Under the pieces are notes generated by a model. The model was not told where the DNA came from. It worked only from the letters and a program-made list of their open reading frames with translations, and searched no databases. Positions 14,820 through 21,900 of a DNA stretch of 36,539 nucleotides are shown piece after piece (the stretch's first letter is position 1; each line of letters begins with the position of its first letter). The translations under genes were made by a program, and so were the position numbers. The stretch comes from JANRKB01 sp033763695 (GTDB lineage: Bacteria > Planctomycetota > Phycisphaerae > Phycisphaerales > UBA1924). Location: assembly GCA_033763695.1 (NCBI GenBank), contig JANRKB010000022.1, positions 1 through 36,539 of the forward strand, written 5' to 3'.

Positions 14820-15776
14820 ATGAGCACGCCGCTGGTCATTCTCTGTCCGGGTCAGGGGGCCCAAGCCCTCGGCATGTCCCGCGCATGGGCCGAGACCTGT
14901 GCCGAGAGCAAGGCCGTTTTCGATGAGGCCGATGCGATCCTCGGCGATCGTCTGGGGGCGCGGCTCTCGACCATCTGCTTTGATGGTCCCGCCGACCGGC
15001 TCAACCAAACCGACGTTTCTCAGCCCGCGATTTACACCGCCTCCATCGCCTGTTGGCGCGGCATGCTCGCCCGCCGCGGCATGACCGCCAGCGATGCACC
15101 GCTCGCCGCTACGCTGGGCCTGAGCCTGGGCGAGTACACGGCGCTCTGCGTCGCCGGTGCGATCGATTTTGCGGCGGGTCTTGAACTCGTCACCCTCCGC
15201 GGCCGCGCGATGCAAGACGCGGCGGTCGCGAACCCCGGCTCGATGGTCGCGCTGATCGGCGCGGACGAGACGCAGGCGCAGGCCGTGTGCGACAAGGCCG
15301 CGTGGCAGACCGGTGAGCCGATCGTGTGCGCCAACTTCAACGCGCCGGGACAGATCGTGATCTCGGGCGGCAAGAAAGCGTGCGAAGCGTCGGCGACCAT
15401 CGCGGCGGAGATGAGCCTGCGTGCGACGCCGCTGGTGGTCGCGGGCGCGTTCCACTCGCCGCTGATGAAGCCCGCCGCCGATCGCCTCGCCGAGGCGCTC
15501 GCCAAGACGACGATCAAGGAACCGCGCTGCACGGTGGTGTCGAACGTGACGGCACGTCCGCACGCCGCGGGCGATGGTCTTTCGTTCGCTGACACTGTCC
15601 GCAAGCGACTGTTCGAGCAGCTCACGAGCAGCGTGCGCTGGTCGCAGAGTTGCGAGTGGGCGGCGGCCAACGCCAAGGGTGAATATCAGGAACTCGCGCC
15701 GGGCCGCACGCTCGCGGGCCTCATGCGCCGCATCGACAAACTCATCAAGGTGAACTCGAATGAAGAACCGAGCTGA
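14820..15776 (+). CDS. fabD: Malonyl-CoA--acyl-carrier-protein transacylase
   Basis: Transfers malonyl from CoA to acyl carrier protein, supplying the extender unit for fatty acid synthesis. In the 318-aa product, the N-terminal GQGAQALGM motif (11-19), nucleophile Ser102 in GLSLGEY, Arg127 in LRGRAMQ and His212 in AFHSPLM give the expected catalytic set. The usual GHSLGE motif has Leu in place of His before the nucleophile. The start at 14820 matches the family's N-terminus (MSTPLVILCPGQG). Its last 17 bp overlap the start of the lipoprotein gene, so the two are translationally coupled; fabG lies one gene further on. Confidence 0.95.
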   Translation: MSTPLVILCPGQGAQALGMSRAWAETCAESKAVFDEADAILGDRLGARLSTICFDGPADRLNQTDVSQPAIYTASIACWRGMLARRGMTASDAPLAATLGLSLGEYTALCVAGAIDFAAGLELVTLRGRAMQDAAVANPGSMVALIGADETQAQAVCDKAAWQTGEPIVCANFNAPGQIVISGGKKACEASATIAAEMSLRATPLVVAGAFHSPLMKPAADRLAEALAKTTIKEPRCTVVSNVTARPHAAGDGLSFADTVRKRLFEQLTSSVRWSQSCEWAAANAKGEYQELAPGRTLAGLMRRIDKLIKVNSNEEPS

Positions 15777-16488
15777 ACAAGCCAATCGCGGCGGGCGTCG
15801 TCCGCTGCTCTCGCGCGTCGCTGTCCTCTCCGCCGTGCTTGCGGTGTCGATGCTCTCGGCATGCAACAAGAAGGAAGAGAAGAAGGCTCCGCCGCCGCCT
15901 CCGCCGCCGCCCCCGGTCGCAGCGCTGGTGGATGTCGACGCGCTCATGCAGACGGTGCGTCCGGATGCCCGCGTGCAGTTCCCTTCCGCCAAGGCACCCC
16001 GCAGCGAACCGCTGGCCCGCGCGGTCATCGCGCTGGCTGACGCGATCGCCAAGGGTGATTCGGATGCCTTCGGCAAGCTCATCACCGAGGACGCGAAGTC
16101 CGACCTGTCGGCGCTGACCTCCGGCGGTGAGTGGGACGAAGCCCTCAAGAACATCGAGGCCGTGCGCGTCGTGCGTCTTGAAGGCACCGGCGAGGAGTCG
16201 GCCCCGGCGAGCGTGATCGTGTCGCTCGCGCTGCAGGACAGCAAGGGCAGCTATGTCCTCAACTGGTCCGGCGTGCTGGCCGACGGCTCGTACATCTTCG
16301 ACGGCATGCGCTCGCCGCGTGAAGTGCGCCGGCGTGCGGACGAGTGGGACACCGGCGGTTGGGACTATGTCGCTCCGGTCGCCGGCTCGGGCGCGGTGCC
16401 TGCACCTGTGCCCGAAGCCCCCAAGCCCGGCTCCGCGGGCGAGGGTGATGGCGGCGGCAAGCCCGGCGGACCTGAGCCGACGAAGTGA
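15760..16488 (+). CDS. Putative lipoprotein with poly-proline stretch
   Basis: Function not recognised. The 242-aa product has a type II signal peptide (positively charged 1-19, hydrophobic 20-33) ending in the lipobox LSAC with Cys35 as the lipidation site. This is followed by a Lys/Glu linker and nine prolines at 44-52. The body (about 55-205) is a small mixed domain of the kind seen in nuclear-transport-factor-2-like or SnoaL-like folds (ARAVIALADAIAKGDSDAFGKLI), which is only a resemblance. The tail is Pro/Gly-rich. It starts inside the fabD end (17-bp overlap) and is followed 82 bp later by fabG. The intervening gap is AT-rich with two TTTTGAGC-like repeats that may hold a promoter. Confidence 0.8.
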   Translation: MKNRAEQANRGGRRPLLSRVAVLSAVLAVSMLSACNKKEEKKAPPPPPPPPPVAALVDVDALMQTVRPDARVQFPSAKAPRSEPLARAVIALADAIAKGDSDAFGKLITEDAKSDLSALTSGGEWDEALKNIEAVRVVRLEGTGEESAPASVIVSLALQDSKGSYVLNWSGVLADGSYIFDGMRSPREVRRRADEWDTGGWDYVAPVAGSGAVPAPVPEAPKPGSAGEGDGGGKPGGPEPTK

Positions 16489-16570
16489 TTCGCCGCTCGT
16501 GAGTCTCTCGGCGTGGAAGTTTTTGATTTGAGCTTTTCGTTTTGAGCGTTTCGCTTTCTTTGGACGCATC

Positions 16571-17317
16571 ATGGATCAAACAACCAAGCGTGTCGCAGTC
16601 GTCACCGGCGCAAGCCGCGGCATTGGCAAGGGCATCGCCCTCCGTCTGGCCCGCGATGGCCGTCATGTCGTGCTGATGGCGCGCAGCGAAGGCCCGCTCA
16701 ACGACCTGAAGCATCAGATCGAAGCCGCGGGCGGCAGCGCGAGCGCGATCGCGTGCGATGTCGCCGACAACAAGGCGATGGCCGCCGCGATCGACGGCGT
16801 CGCCGAGAAGCACGGCCGCCTGGACATCCTCGTGAACAACGCGGGCATCACCAAGGACGGGCTTGCGCTGCGGATGTCCGACGAAGATTGGGCCAGCGTG
16901 ATCCAGACGAATCTGACCAGCGCGTTCGTCGCGACGCGGGCCGCGGCGCGGCACATGATGCGAGGCAAGTTCGGACGCATCGTCAACATCGGTTCGACCA
17001 GCGGCGTGATCGGCAACGCGGGACAGGCGAACTATGCCGCGGCCAAGGCGGGGCTGATCGGCTTCAGCAAGACGATCGCTCGCGAACTGGGCGGCAAGGG
17101 AATCACGTGCAATGTGATCGCGCCGGGGTACATTCAGACCGACATGACCGACAATCTGCCGCAGCAGGTGAAGGACCATGTGCTGGGGCTGATCGTCGTG
17201 AAGCGACTGGGCGTGGTGGAAGACATCGCCAGCGCGGTCGCGTATGTGACCAGCGATGAGGCGGGCTTCCTCACGGGTCAGACGATCTGCGTCGACGGCG
17301 GCATGACGATGGCGTGA
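16571..17317 (+). CDS. fabG: 3-oxoacyl-[acyl-carrier-protein] reductase
   Basis: NADPH-dependent short-chain dehydrogenase that performs the first reduction of fatty acid elongation. In the 248-aa product, the cofactor motif TGASRGIG is at 12-19, NNAG at 89-92, catalytic Ser142 in NIGSTSG, and Tyr155/Lys159 in YAAAK. The C-terminal IAPGYIQTDMT and TGQTICVDGG segments are FabG-typical. Its setting after fabD supports the FabG role over other SDRs. acpP does not follow; instead there is a convergent receiver-like gene 73 bp away, in a gap that carries the direct repeat TGGCCAAAT twice. Confidence 0.94.
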   Translation: MDQTTKRVAVVTGASRGIGKGIALRLARDGRHVVLMARSEGPLNDLKHQIEAAGGSASAIACDVADNKAMAAAIDGVAEKHGRLDILVNNAGITKDGLALRMSDEDWASVIQTNLTSAFVATRAAARHMMRGKFGRIVNIGSTSGVIGNAGQANYAAAKAGLIGFSKTIARELGGKGITCNVIAPGYIQTDMTDNLPQQVKDHVLGLIVVKRLGVVEDIASAVAYVTSDEAGFLTGQTICVDGGMTMA

Positions 17318-17390
17318 ACAGAGCCAAAATGGCCAAATGTCAACTGGCCAAATAGCCAAACGAGCGAGGTTTGGACTGTCGCGGTCGGGT

Positions 17391-17768
17391 TTAGGACGAC
17401 GCCAGATTCATCACGATTTCGGGCAGGTTGTGTTCGAGTGCGCCGCGGGTGAGGACCTCGTCGCAGCCGTGGTTGCGTGCAGTCTGGAAGAGGTCTTTGA
17501 GGACGTGCGGGCCGAAGGCGACGATGCGGATGGATCGCAGCGGCGTTTCGGGCGCGGCGGCGTTTCGTGCCGCGTGCAGCGCATCGATGATCGAGAGCGC
17601 GGCCTCGGCATTGTCGAGGTCAATCAGCGCGGCACGCACCGGTGAGTCAGCGAGTCGGGCGCGGAGCATGTCCACGTTGCGGACAGGGCGCGCGGCGACG
17701 CCGAGGTCTTCGGCAATGGCCTTGATCTTGGTGGCCCAGATCAGATCGGCGGCAAAGTAGAGCAGCAT
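17391..17768 (-). CDS. Receiver-like (CheY-fold) protein, probably non-canonical
   Basis: A 125-aa single-domain protein whose alternating hydrophobic strands fit a response-regulator receiver fold: LLYFAADL (strand 1), RAALIDLDN (strand 3, with D50/D52 at the phosphoacceptor site), RIVAFGP (strand 4) and DEVLTRGAL (strand 5). The paired acidic residues of strand 1 are reduced to one, and the strand-5 Lys is replaced by Arg108, so phosphotransfer may be lost. There is no output domain and no histidine kinase nearby. A TACGAT box lies 6 nt before the ATG, predicting a leaderless message. It converges on fabG. The fold call is moderate; the function is unknown. Confidence 0.7.
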   Translation of the reverse strand: MLLYFAADLIWATKIKAIAEDLGVAARPVRNVDMLRARLADSPVRAALIDLDNAEAALSIIDALHAARNAAAPETPLRSIRIVAFGPHVLKDLFQTARNHGCDEVLTRGALEHNLPEIVMNLASS

Positions 17769-17774
17769 GCCGCG

Positions 17775-17780
17775 ATCGTA
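17775..17780 (-). promoter_or_regulatory. Predicted -10 box of the receiver-like gene
   Basis: TACGAT on the minus strand, 6 nt from the ATG at 17768, the same leaderless geometry as pheT, obg and fabD. Confidence 0.45.
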
Positions 17781-17850
17781 CGGGGGATCAGCAGCCGGCT
17801 TCGTTGGGTGCGCCTCGCAAGCCGCGGGTTTGTGAGGCGCGGCCGTTCAA

Positions 17851-18140
17851 GGCAGCACCATCATCCGCTCAGAGCAGCGGCTGATGGTGGCACGAGGATT
17901 GGGGCACATGGAAAGCCCCCTCATCCCCGGCTGCGCCGGACCTTCTCCCCGCGGGGCGGGGAGAAGGTGGAAGAGAGGGCGGTTGAATCACGCATTGTCG
18001 CACGTGTGAGGAGAAAAGCAGCATCGATGTCCTCGAAGACGAGGACATCGATGGCACGGATATGTACGTGGAGTTGCTGTGCCGCGGGTGATGAGAGGGG
18101 TACACGAACCCCTCCGCATCACCTCCCCTCCGGGGAGGGG
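17851..18140. repeat. Hairpin array, copy 2 (five stem-loops)
   Basis: Fills most of the 400-bp gap between the receiver-like gene and the first dockerin-tailed gene. An imperfect stem at 17856-17889 (CACCATCA/TGATGGTG ends) and the 11-bp stem CCTTCTCCCCG/CGGGGAGAAGG (17941-17967) are, together with the sequence between, an inverted copy of 14020-14118. CATCGATGTCCTCG with its complement (18022-18053, loop AAGA) has the same 14-bp arms as 14158-14189 with a different loop. Two more hairpins follow: GTGATG-GAGGGG paired with CCCCTC-CATCAC (18088-18122) and CCCCTC/GAGGGG (18125-18140). The last lies 28 bp past the stop of the minus-strand gene and may help end its transcript. Confidence 0.85.
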
Positions 18141-18168
18141 CGTCAAGAGCCGATGCCAGACTCTTTGC

Positions 18169-19116
18169 TCAGCAGCCCGCTTCGAAGGCGGCGACGAATG
18201 CGTCGAAGTCGGTGAAATCGAGGAAGCCGTCTGCGTTGAAGTCGCTTGACGCGCTCCCTTCTTCGAAGGCGGTGACGAATGCGTCGAAGTCGGTGAAGTC
18301 GAGGAAGCCGTCTTTGTTGAAGTCGCCATCGCAGGGGATGATGGCGGCGGTGTTGAGGCCGACGCCGACCTTGAGGGTCTTGCTCTGGCCGGGGGCGAGT
18401 GTGAAGGTCCACTGCTGGATGCCGCTGACGTCGCCGGAGGTGCCGGAGCCGGTGTTGGTGAAATCGAGGAAGCCGTTGGTGTTGGCTTTCTTCCATGTGT
18501 CGGCGGAGAGGCCGAGGGCGTAGCGATTGACGCCGCTGGTGGCGACTTCGAAGAAGCCGCCGCTGGAGTCGGTGATGCGGTACTTGTTTTTGTCGGTGGG
18601 GGAGTTGAGCGTGACGATGTCGTCGGTGGGGGAGGCGCTGCCGCCAATGTCGGCGTCGAGCGCGTAGTAGATGTTGTGGGTGATGGTGGTTGCTTCGAGG
18701 TTGGTGATCGTCACGGTCATCTGAAGCAGAGCGCGATCGGCGGAGGGGCCGTAGCCGGTGAGGACCGTCTTGACCTTGGCGCTGAAGGAACCGCCGAAGG
18801 GACCGGTGCTGCTCCACGTGGCGGTGTGGGTGTTGCCGACGTAGGTGCTGACGGGGTCGCCGAGATTGCCGAAGCGACGGATGGTGGTGCTGAAGGAGGG
18901 TCGGTAGTACCAGCAGTTTTTGTAGAGCTGGTCGATGCCGGTGCTGGCGGTGCCGGGGGCTTTGAGTGCGGCGTCGCCGAAGGTGGCGTTGTAGCCGATG
19001 GAGTTGAAGTACGCGCCGTTGTCGGTGAGCGTGCCGCCGAAGTCGATGGCGAACGCGGTCGAGCAGGCGGCAAGCGTGCAGGCGGCGAGCAGAGCAGCGG
19101 GGGACGTGACCTTCAT
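18169..19116 (-). CDS. Secreted protein with Gly-Cys-terminated dockerin-like tail (paralogue 1)
   Basis: Exported protein of unknown function, 315 aa. The signal peptide at 1-23 (MKVTSPAALLAACTLAACST..AFA) is followed by a ~235-residue body beginning IDFGGTLTDNGAY, with features shared by the two neighbours: LYKNxWYYR, GDPVSTYVGNTHTATW, THNIYYALDADIGG and the FTLAPGQSKT strand. The C-terminal 55 residues (261-315) hold two EF-hand/dockerin-type loops, DFNKDGFLDFTDFDAF and DFNADGFLDFTDFDAF, and end in FEAGC. Such tails are common on planctomycete secreted proteins and are presumed to act in attachment or sorting. The start ATG has a GGAGAG ribosome-binding site 11 nt upstream. The body is probably a beta-rich domain; no enzyme motif is seen. 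Confidence 0.88.
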   Translation of the reverse strand: MKVTSPAALLAACTLAACSTAFAIDFGGTLTDNGAYFNSIGYNATFGDAALKAPGTASTGIDQLYKNCWYYRPSFSTTIRRFGNLGDPVSTYVGNTHTATWSSTGPFGGSFSAKVKTVLTGYGPSADRALLQMTVTITNLEATTITHNIYYALDADIGGSASPTDDIVTLNSPTDKNKYRITDSSGGFFEVATSGVNRYALGLSADTWKKANTNGFLDFTNTGSGTSGDVSGIQQWTFTLAPGQSKTLKVGVGLNTAAIIPCDGDFNKDGFLDFTDFDAFVTAFEEGSASSDFNADGFLDFTDFDAFVAAFEAGC

Positions 19117-19166
19117 TGCGGAGACTCTCCAGAAACGAGCGAGAACAGGTGCGGACGATCTTGACG

Positions 19167-19199
19167 AAAAACCCCGCGGCCGTGTCCGGCGGCGGGGTT
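19167..19199 (-). terminator. Intrinsic terminator of dockerin-tailed paralogue 2
   Basis: On the minus strand AACCCCGC pairs with GCGGGGTT, with an inner GCCG/CGGC stem, followed by a TTTTT run. It begins 24 nt after the stop at 19224 and separates this gene from the start of paralogue 1, so the two are transcribed separately. Confidence 0.8.
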
Positions 19200-19223
19200 G
19201 TGTGTTGTCAGAGGCAGAGCGGG

Positions 19224-20168
19224 TCAGCAGCCGGCTTCGAAGGCGGCGACAAAGCCGTCAAAGTCGCTGAAGTCGAGGAAACCGTCGGCGTTGAAGTCGC
19301 TGGAGGGCGAGCCTTCTTCGAACGCGTTGACGAAGCTGTCGAAGTCGCTGAAGTCGAGGAAGCCGTCCTTGTTGAAGTCGCCATCGCAGGGGACGATGGG
19401 CGGGGTGTTGACGCCGACGCCGAGGCGGATGGTCTTGCTCTGGCCGGGCTGGAGCGTGAATGTCCACTGAAGGATGCCGCTGACGTCGCCGACGGTGCCA
19501 GAGCCGGTGTTGGCGAAGTCAACGAAGCCTACGGCGTTCATGCGCTTCCACGTGTCGGCGGCGAGGCCCATGCAGTAGCGGGTGACGCCGCTGGTGAGGA
19601 CTTCGAAGGAGCCGTTGACGGGATCGTAAATGCGGAAGTTGCTCTTGTTGCCGTTGATGATCTCGGCGGTGTCGTCGCTGATGGAATCCCAGCCGCCGAC
19701 ATCTGCGTCGAGGGCGTAGTAGATGTTGTGCGTCACCGCGGTGGACATCAGGTTGGTGATGGTGACGGTGGTCTGGAGCATCGCCCGGTTGCTGGCGCTG
19801 CCGTAGCCGGTGAGTACGGTTTTGATCTTGGCGGAGAAGAACGCGCCGGACGGCCCGGTGTTGGCCCACGTGGCGGTGTGCGTGTTGCCGACGTAGGTGC
19901 TGACGGGGTCGCCGAGGTTGCCGAAGGAGCGGCACTGGTTGCTGAAGCTGGGGCGGTAGTACCAGGCGTTCTTGTAGAGTTGATCGATACCGGTGGAGAC
20001 GGTGCCGGGTGCCTTGAGCGCGCTGTCGCCAAAGACTGCGCTGTAGCCGATGGTGTTGTAGTACGCGCCCTTGTCGGTGAGCGTGCCGCCGTAGTCGATT
20101 GCCGACGCGACGGACGCTGCGGTGCCATACACGAGGAGAGCCGCCGCCGAGAGAGTCGAGATCTTCAT
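19224..20168 (-). CDS. Secreted protein with Gly-Cys-terminated dockerin-like tail (paralogue 2)
   Basis: 314 aa, closely related to paralogue 1 along its whole length. The signal peptide is at 1-23 (MKISTLSAAALLVYGTAASV..) and the body starts IDYGGTLTDKGAYYNTIGY. The tail has loops DFNKDGFLDFSDFDSF and DFNADGFLDFSDFDGF and ends FEAGC. ATG 20168 is chosen because it opens the signal peptide and has a CGGAGA ribosome-binding site 10-14 nt upstream; the frame is open 37 codons further but without signal-peptide character. Function is unknown; tandem arrangement and separate terminators suggest independently regulated variants of one surface or matrix protein. Confidence 0.88.
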   Translation of the reverse strand: MKISTLSAAALLVYGTAASVASAIDYGGTLTDKGAYYNTIGYSAVFGDSALKAPGTVSTGIDQLYKNAWYYRPSFSNQCRSFGNLGDPVSTYVGNTHTATWANTGPSGAFFSAKIKTVLTGYGSASNRAMLQTTVTITNLMSTAVTHNIYYALDADVGGWDSISDDTAEIINGNKSNFRIYDPVNGSFEVLTSGVTRYCMGLAADTWKRMNAVGFVDFANTGSGTVGDVSGILQWTFTLQPGQSKTIRLGVGVNTPPIVPCDGDFNKDGFLDFSDFDSFVNAFEEGSPSSDFNADGFLDFSDFDGFVAAFEAGC

Positions 20169-20665
20169 GTGCCATGGTCTCCGCTCGGAACCGTGTGCCG
20201 CACACCGACACGGCGGATCTGAGCTTGCTTGCGAACCCTCGGGCTTCGCGGCCCGAGACCCCAAACTCCCCCGACGCACAACAGAAGCGTTCTGAACTTC
20301 GCGGCACGCGCGGTGGCGTGTGTCGTGAACAAGCCGCGTGCGGCGCGGCTGATGAAGATGTGAGTTGAACTCGGTAGGGCCGAATGAAAGGTATCTGTCC
20401 GTGCGGACTTCTAGAATCTACCAGCCGATGGGATGTGCGCCAAGCGCGATTTTCATGCATGTTCTGTCAAGTTCGTGCTCGGCGGGCCAGGAAGGGGTCG
20501 CGAGGGTGTAAAAACGCCCTCTGGACGTCCAGAACGCGGTTTTGGGGGAGTCTCGGGCGAACCACTGAATCTGGCCGGCAGCCGGAGACGGGGTGTGGAA
20601 AGCGGCTCGAGCCGACCCGCGGCGCGAGGAGGCCGTGTGTGCAGCCAACTGCGAAGTGTGTTGGC
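20169..20665. other. 497-bp intergenic region with promoter, candidate small RNA and terminator
   Basis: Lies between dockerin-tailed paralogues 2 and 3 on the minus strand. The plus strand has a TAGAAT box at 20412-20417. Only a 27-codon ORF of unconvincing composition (ATG 20428) follows before the bidirectional hairpin at 20515-20538, so a short non-coding transcript of about 115-120 nt is possible. No conserved coding sequence is seen in the rest. Confidence 0.35.
20509..20543 (-). terminator. Intrinsic terminator downstream of dockerin-tailed paralogue 3
   Basis: On the minus strand CGCGTTCTGG pairs with CCAGAGGGCG (one mismatch, one G-U) around an ACGT loop, followed by TTTTTA. The core TCTGGACGTCCAGA is a perfect palindrome. 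The plus strand continues GGTTTT, so it may stop transcription from both sides. Confidence 0.65.
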
Positions 20666-21634
20666 TCAGCAGCCAGATTCGAACGCGGCGACGAAGGTGT
20701 CGAAGTCGGTGAAGTCGAGGAAGCCGTCAAGGTTGGCGTCGGCGCTGGGCTTGCCGCTTTCGAAGTCGGCGATGAATGTATCGAAGTCGGAGAAGTCGAC
20801 GAAGCCGTCGAAGTTGTAATCGGCGGCACAGGGAATCGGCGCGGTGCGGTTGAGCGCGACGACGGTCTGGATGACTTTGCTCTGGCCGGGCTGGAGTGTG
20901 AAGCGCCACTGGAATCCGCCGCTGACGTCGCCGGTGGTGCCGCTGCCGAGGTTGGTGAAGTTGACGGTGGCGGTGGAGTTGAGGGGTTTCCAGGTGCTGG
21001 TGCTGAGGCCGAGCTGGTAGAAGGTGGCGCCGATGCCGCGGACCTCGCAGAGGTTGTCGACGGGGTCGGTGAAGCGGTAGAGCGTGCGGTCGGCGGGATC
21101 GATGGTGACTTGATCGTCGGAGAGGCCGTCCCAGCCGCCGAGGTCCATGTCGACGCAGTGGAAGATGTCGTAGGTGCGGGCGGAGGACATGACGTTGGTA
21201 ATGGTGAGCGTGGTGTAGAGGAGGCTTTGTGTGCCGCTGGGGCCGGAGCCGACGAGGCGCGTGACGAACTTGGCGTCGAAGAAGTTGTCGAAGGCACCGT
21301 TGCGTGTGAAGGTGGCGGTGTGGAGGTTGCCGCTCCAGGTTTCGACGGGGGTGAGCAGCGCGGCGAAGCGGCGGCATGTGCCGCTGGCGTTGCCGACGCG
21401 GTAGTACCACTGGTTCTTGTAGAGCTGATCGAGGCCGGTGCTGACATTGCCGGGGGCCTTCCACCAGCCGTCGCCGAAGGGAACGTCGTAGCCGAGGTGC
21501 TGGTAGTACGCGCCGTTGTCGGTGAGTGTGCCGCCTTGGATGGCGAGGGCGCTGGGTGCAAGGCACGCGGCGGCGAGTGCAACTGCTGCGGTGGTGAGGC
21601 GCTGTGCCGCGGATGCAGGCGTTCCGTGAATCAT
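20666..21634 (-). CDS. Secreted protein with Gly-Cys-terminated dockerin-like tail (paralogue 3)
   Basis: 322 aa, the most divergent of the three. The signal peptide is at about 1-31 (hydrophobic core AAVALAAACLAPSALA) and the body begins IQGGTLTDNGAYYQHLGYDV. It keeps the shared LDQLYKNQWYYR, SGNLHTATF and TLQPGQSKV segments. The tail has loops DYNFDGFVDFSDFDTF and DANLDGFLDFTDFDTF and ends FESGC. Start ATG 21634 (MIHGTPASAAQRL) has a CGGAGA ribosome-binding site; an upstream in-frame start would add 12 residues without signal-peptide character. It diverges from pilT. Function is unknown. Confidence 0.87.
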   Translation of the reverse strand: MIHGTPASAAQRLTTAAVALAAACLAPSALAIQGGTLTDNGAYYQHLGYDVPFGDGWWKAPGNVSTGLDQLYKNQWYYRVGNASGTCRRFAALLTPVETWSGNLHTATFTRNGAFDNFFDAKFVTRLVGSGPSGTQSLLYTTLTITNVMSSARTYDIFHCVDMDLGGWDGLSDDQVTIDPADRTLYRFTDPVDNLCEVRGIGATFYQLGLSTSTWKPLNSTATVNFTNLGSGTTGDVSGGFQWRFTLQPGQSKVIQTVVALNRTAPIPCAADYNFDGFVDFSDFDTFIADFESGKPSADANLDGFLDFTDFDTFVAAFESGC

Positions 21635-21900
21635 GCTCGAGTCTCCGTGTGATGGAGTGGCCCCGGCCAACGGCGGGGGAGCATACCAGAGAAGCGTGGA
21701 AGCTCAAAGAGAAAACGGGTGCCAGCGGCGTGCTGGTCGGTGTGTGCGGTCTGTAGCGACTGTGCCGCGCTGGCCTGTTTGTGCGGGGGTGGGTACGAGC
21801 GGCGGCGGGTGGCGCGTCTGGGAACCGAACTCAACAGAGGGACGCGTCGGTCCGATGTCAGACGCGAGTCTGTGCAGCACCCTTCGGCGGAGAGCATCAC
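21635..21900. other. Divergent intergenic region, dockerin-tailed paralogue 3 / pilT
   Basis: 266 bp. Only the ribosome-binding sites at the two ends stand out: CGGAGA before 21634 on the minus strand, and GGAGAG at 21889-21894 before the GTG of pilT. I see no clear -10/-35 pair, no sigma-54 site and no operator-like repeat. Confidence 0.4.

Noticed and set aside
14553..16244. 563-codon minus-strand open frame
   Set aside because: Antisense to fabD and the lipoprotein gene, low-complexity Arg/Ala/Gly composition, no recognisable motif.
14011..18140. CRISPR array or composite transposon
   Set aside because: The repeats are a few distinct hairpins, not regularly spaced identical repeats. There are no cas genes, transposase or target-site duplications.
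19116..20222. 368-codon plus-strand open frame rich in Val, Glu and Gly
   Set aside because: Its repeats are the antisense image of the dockerin-like tails and body of paralogue 2.
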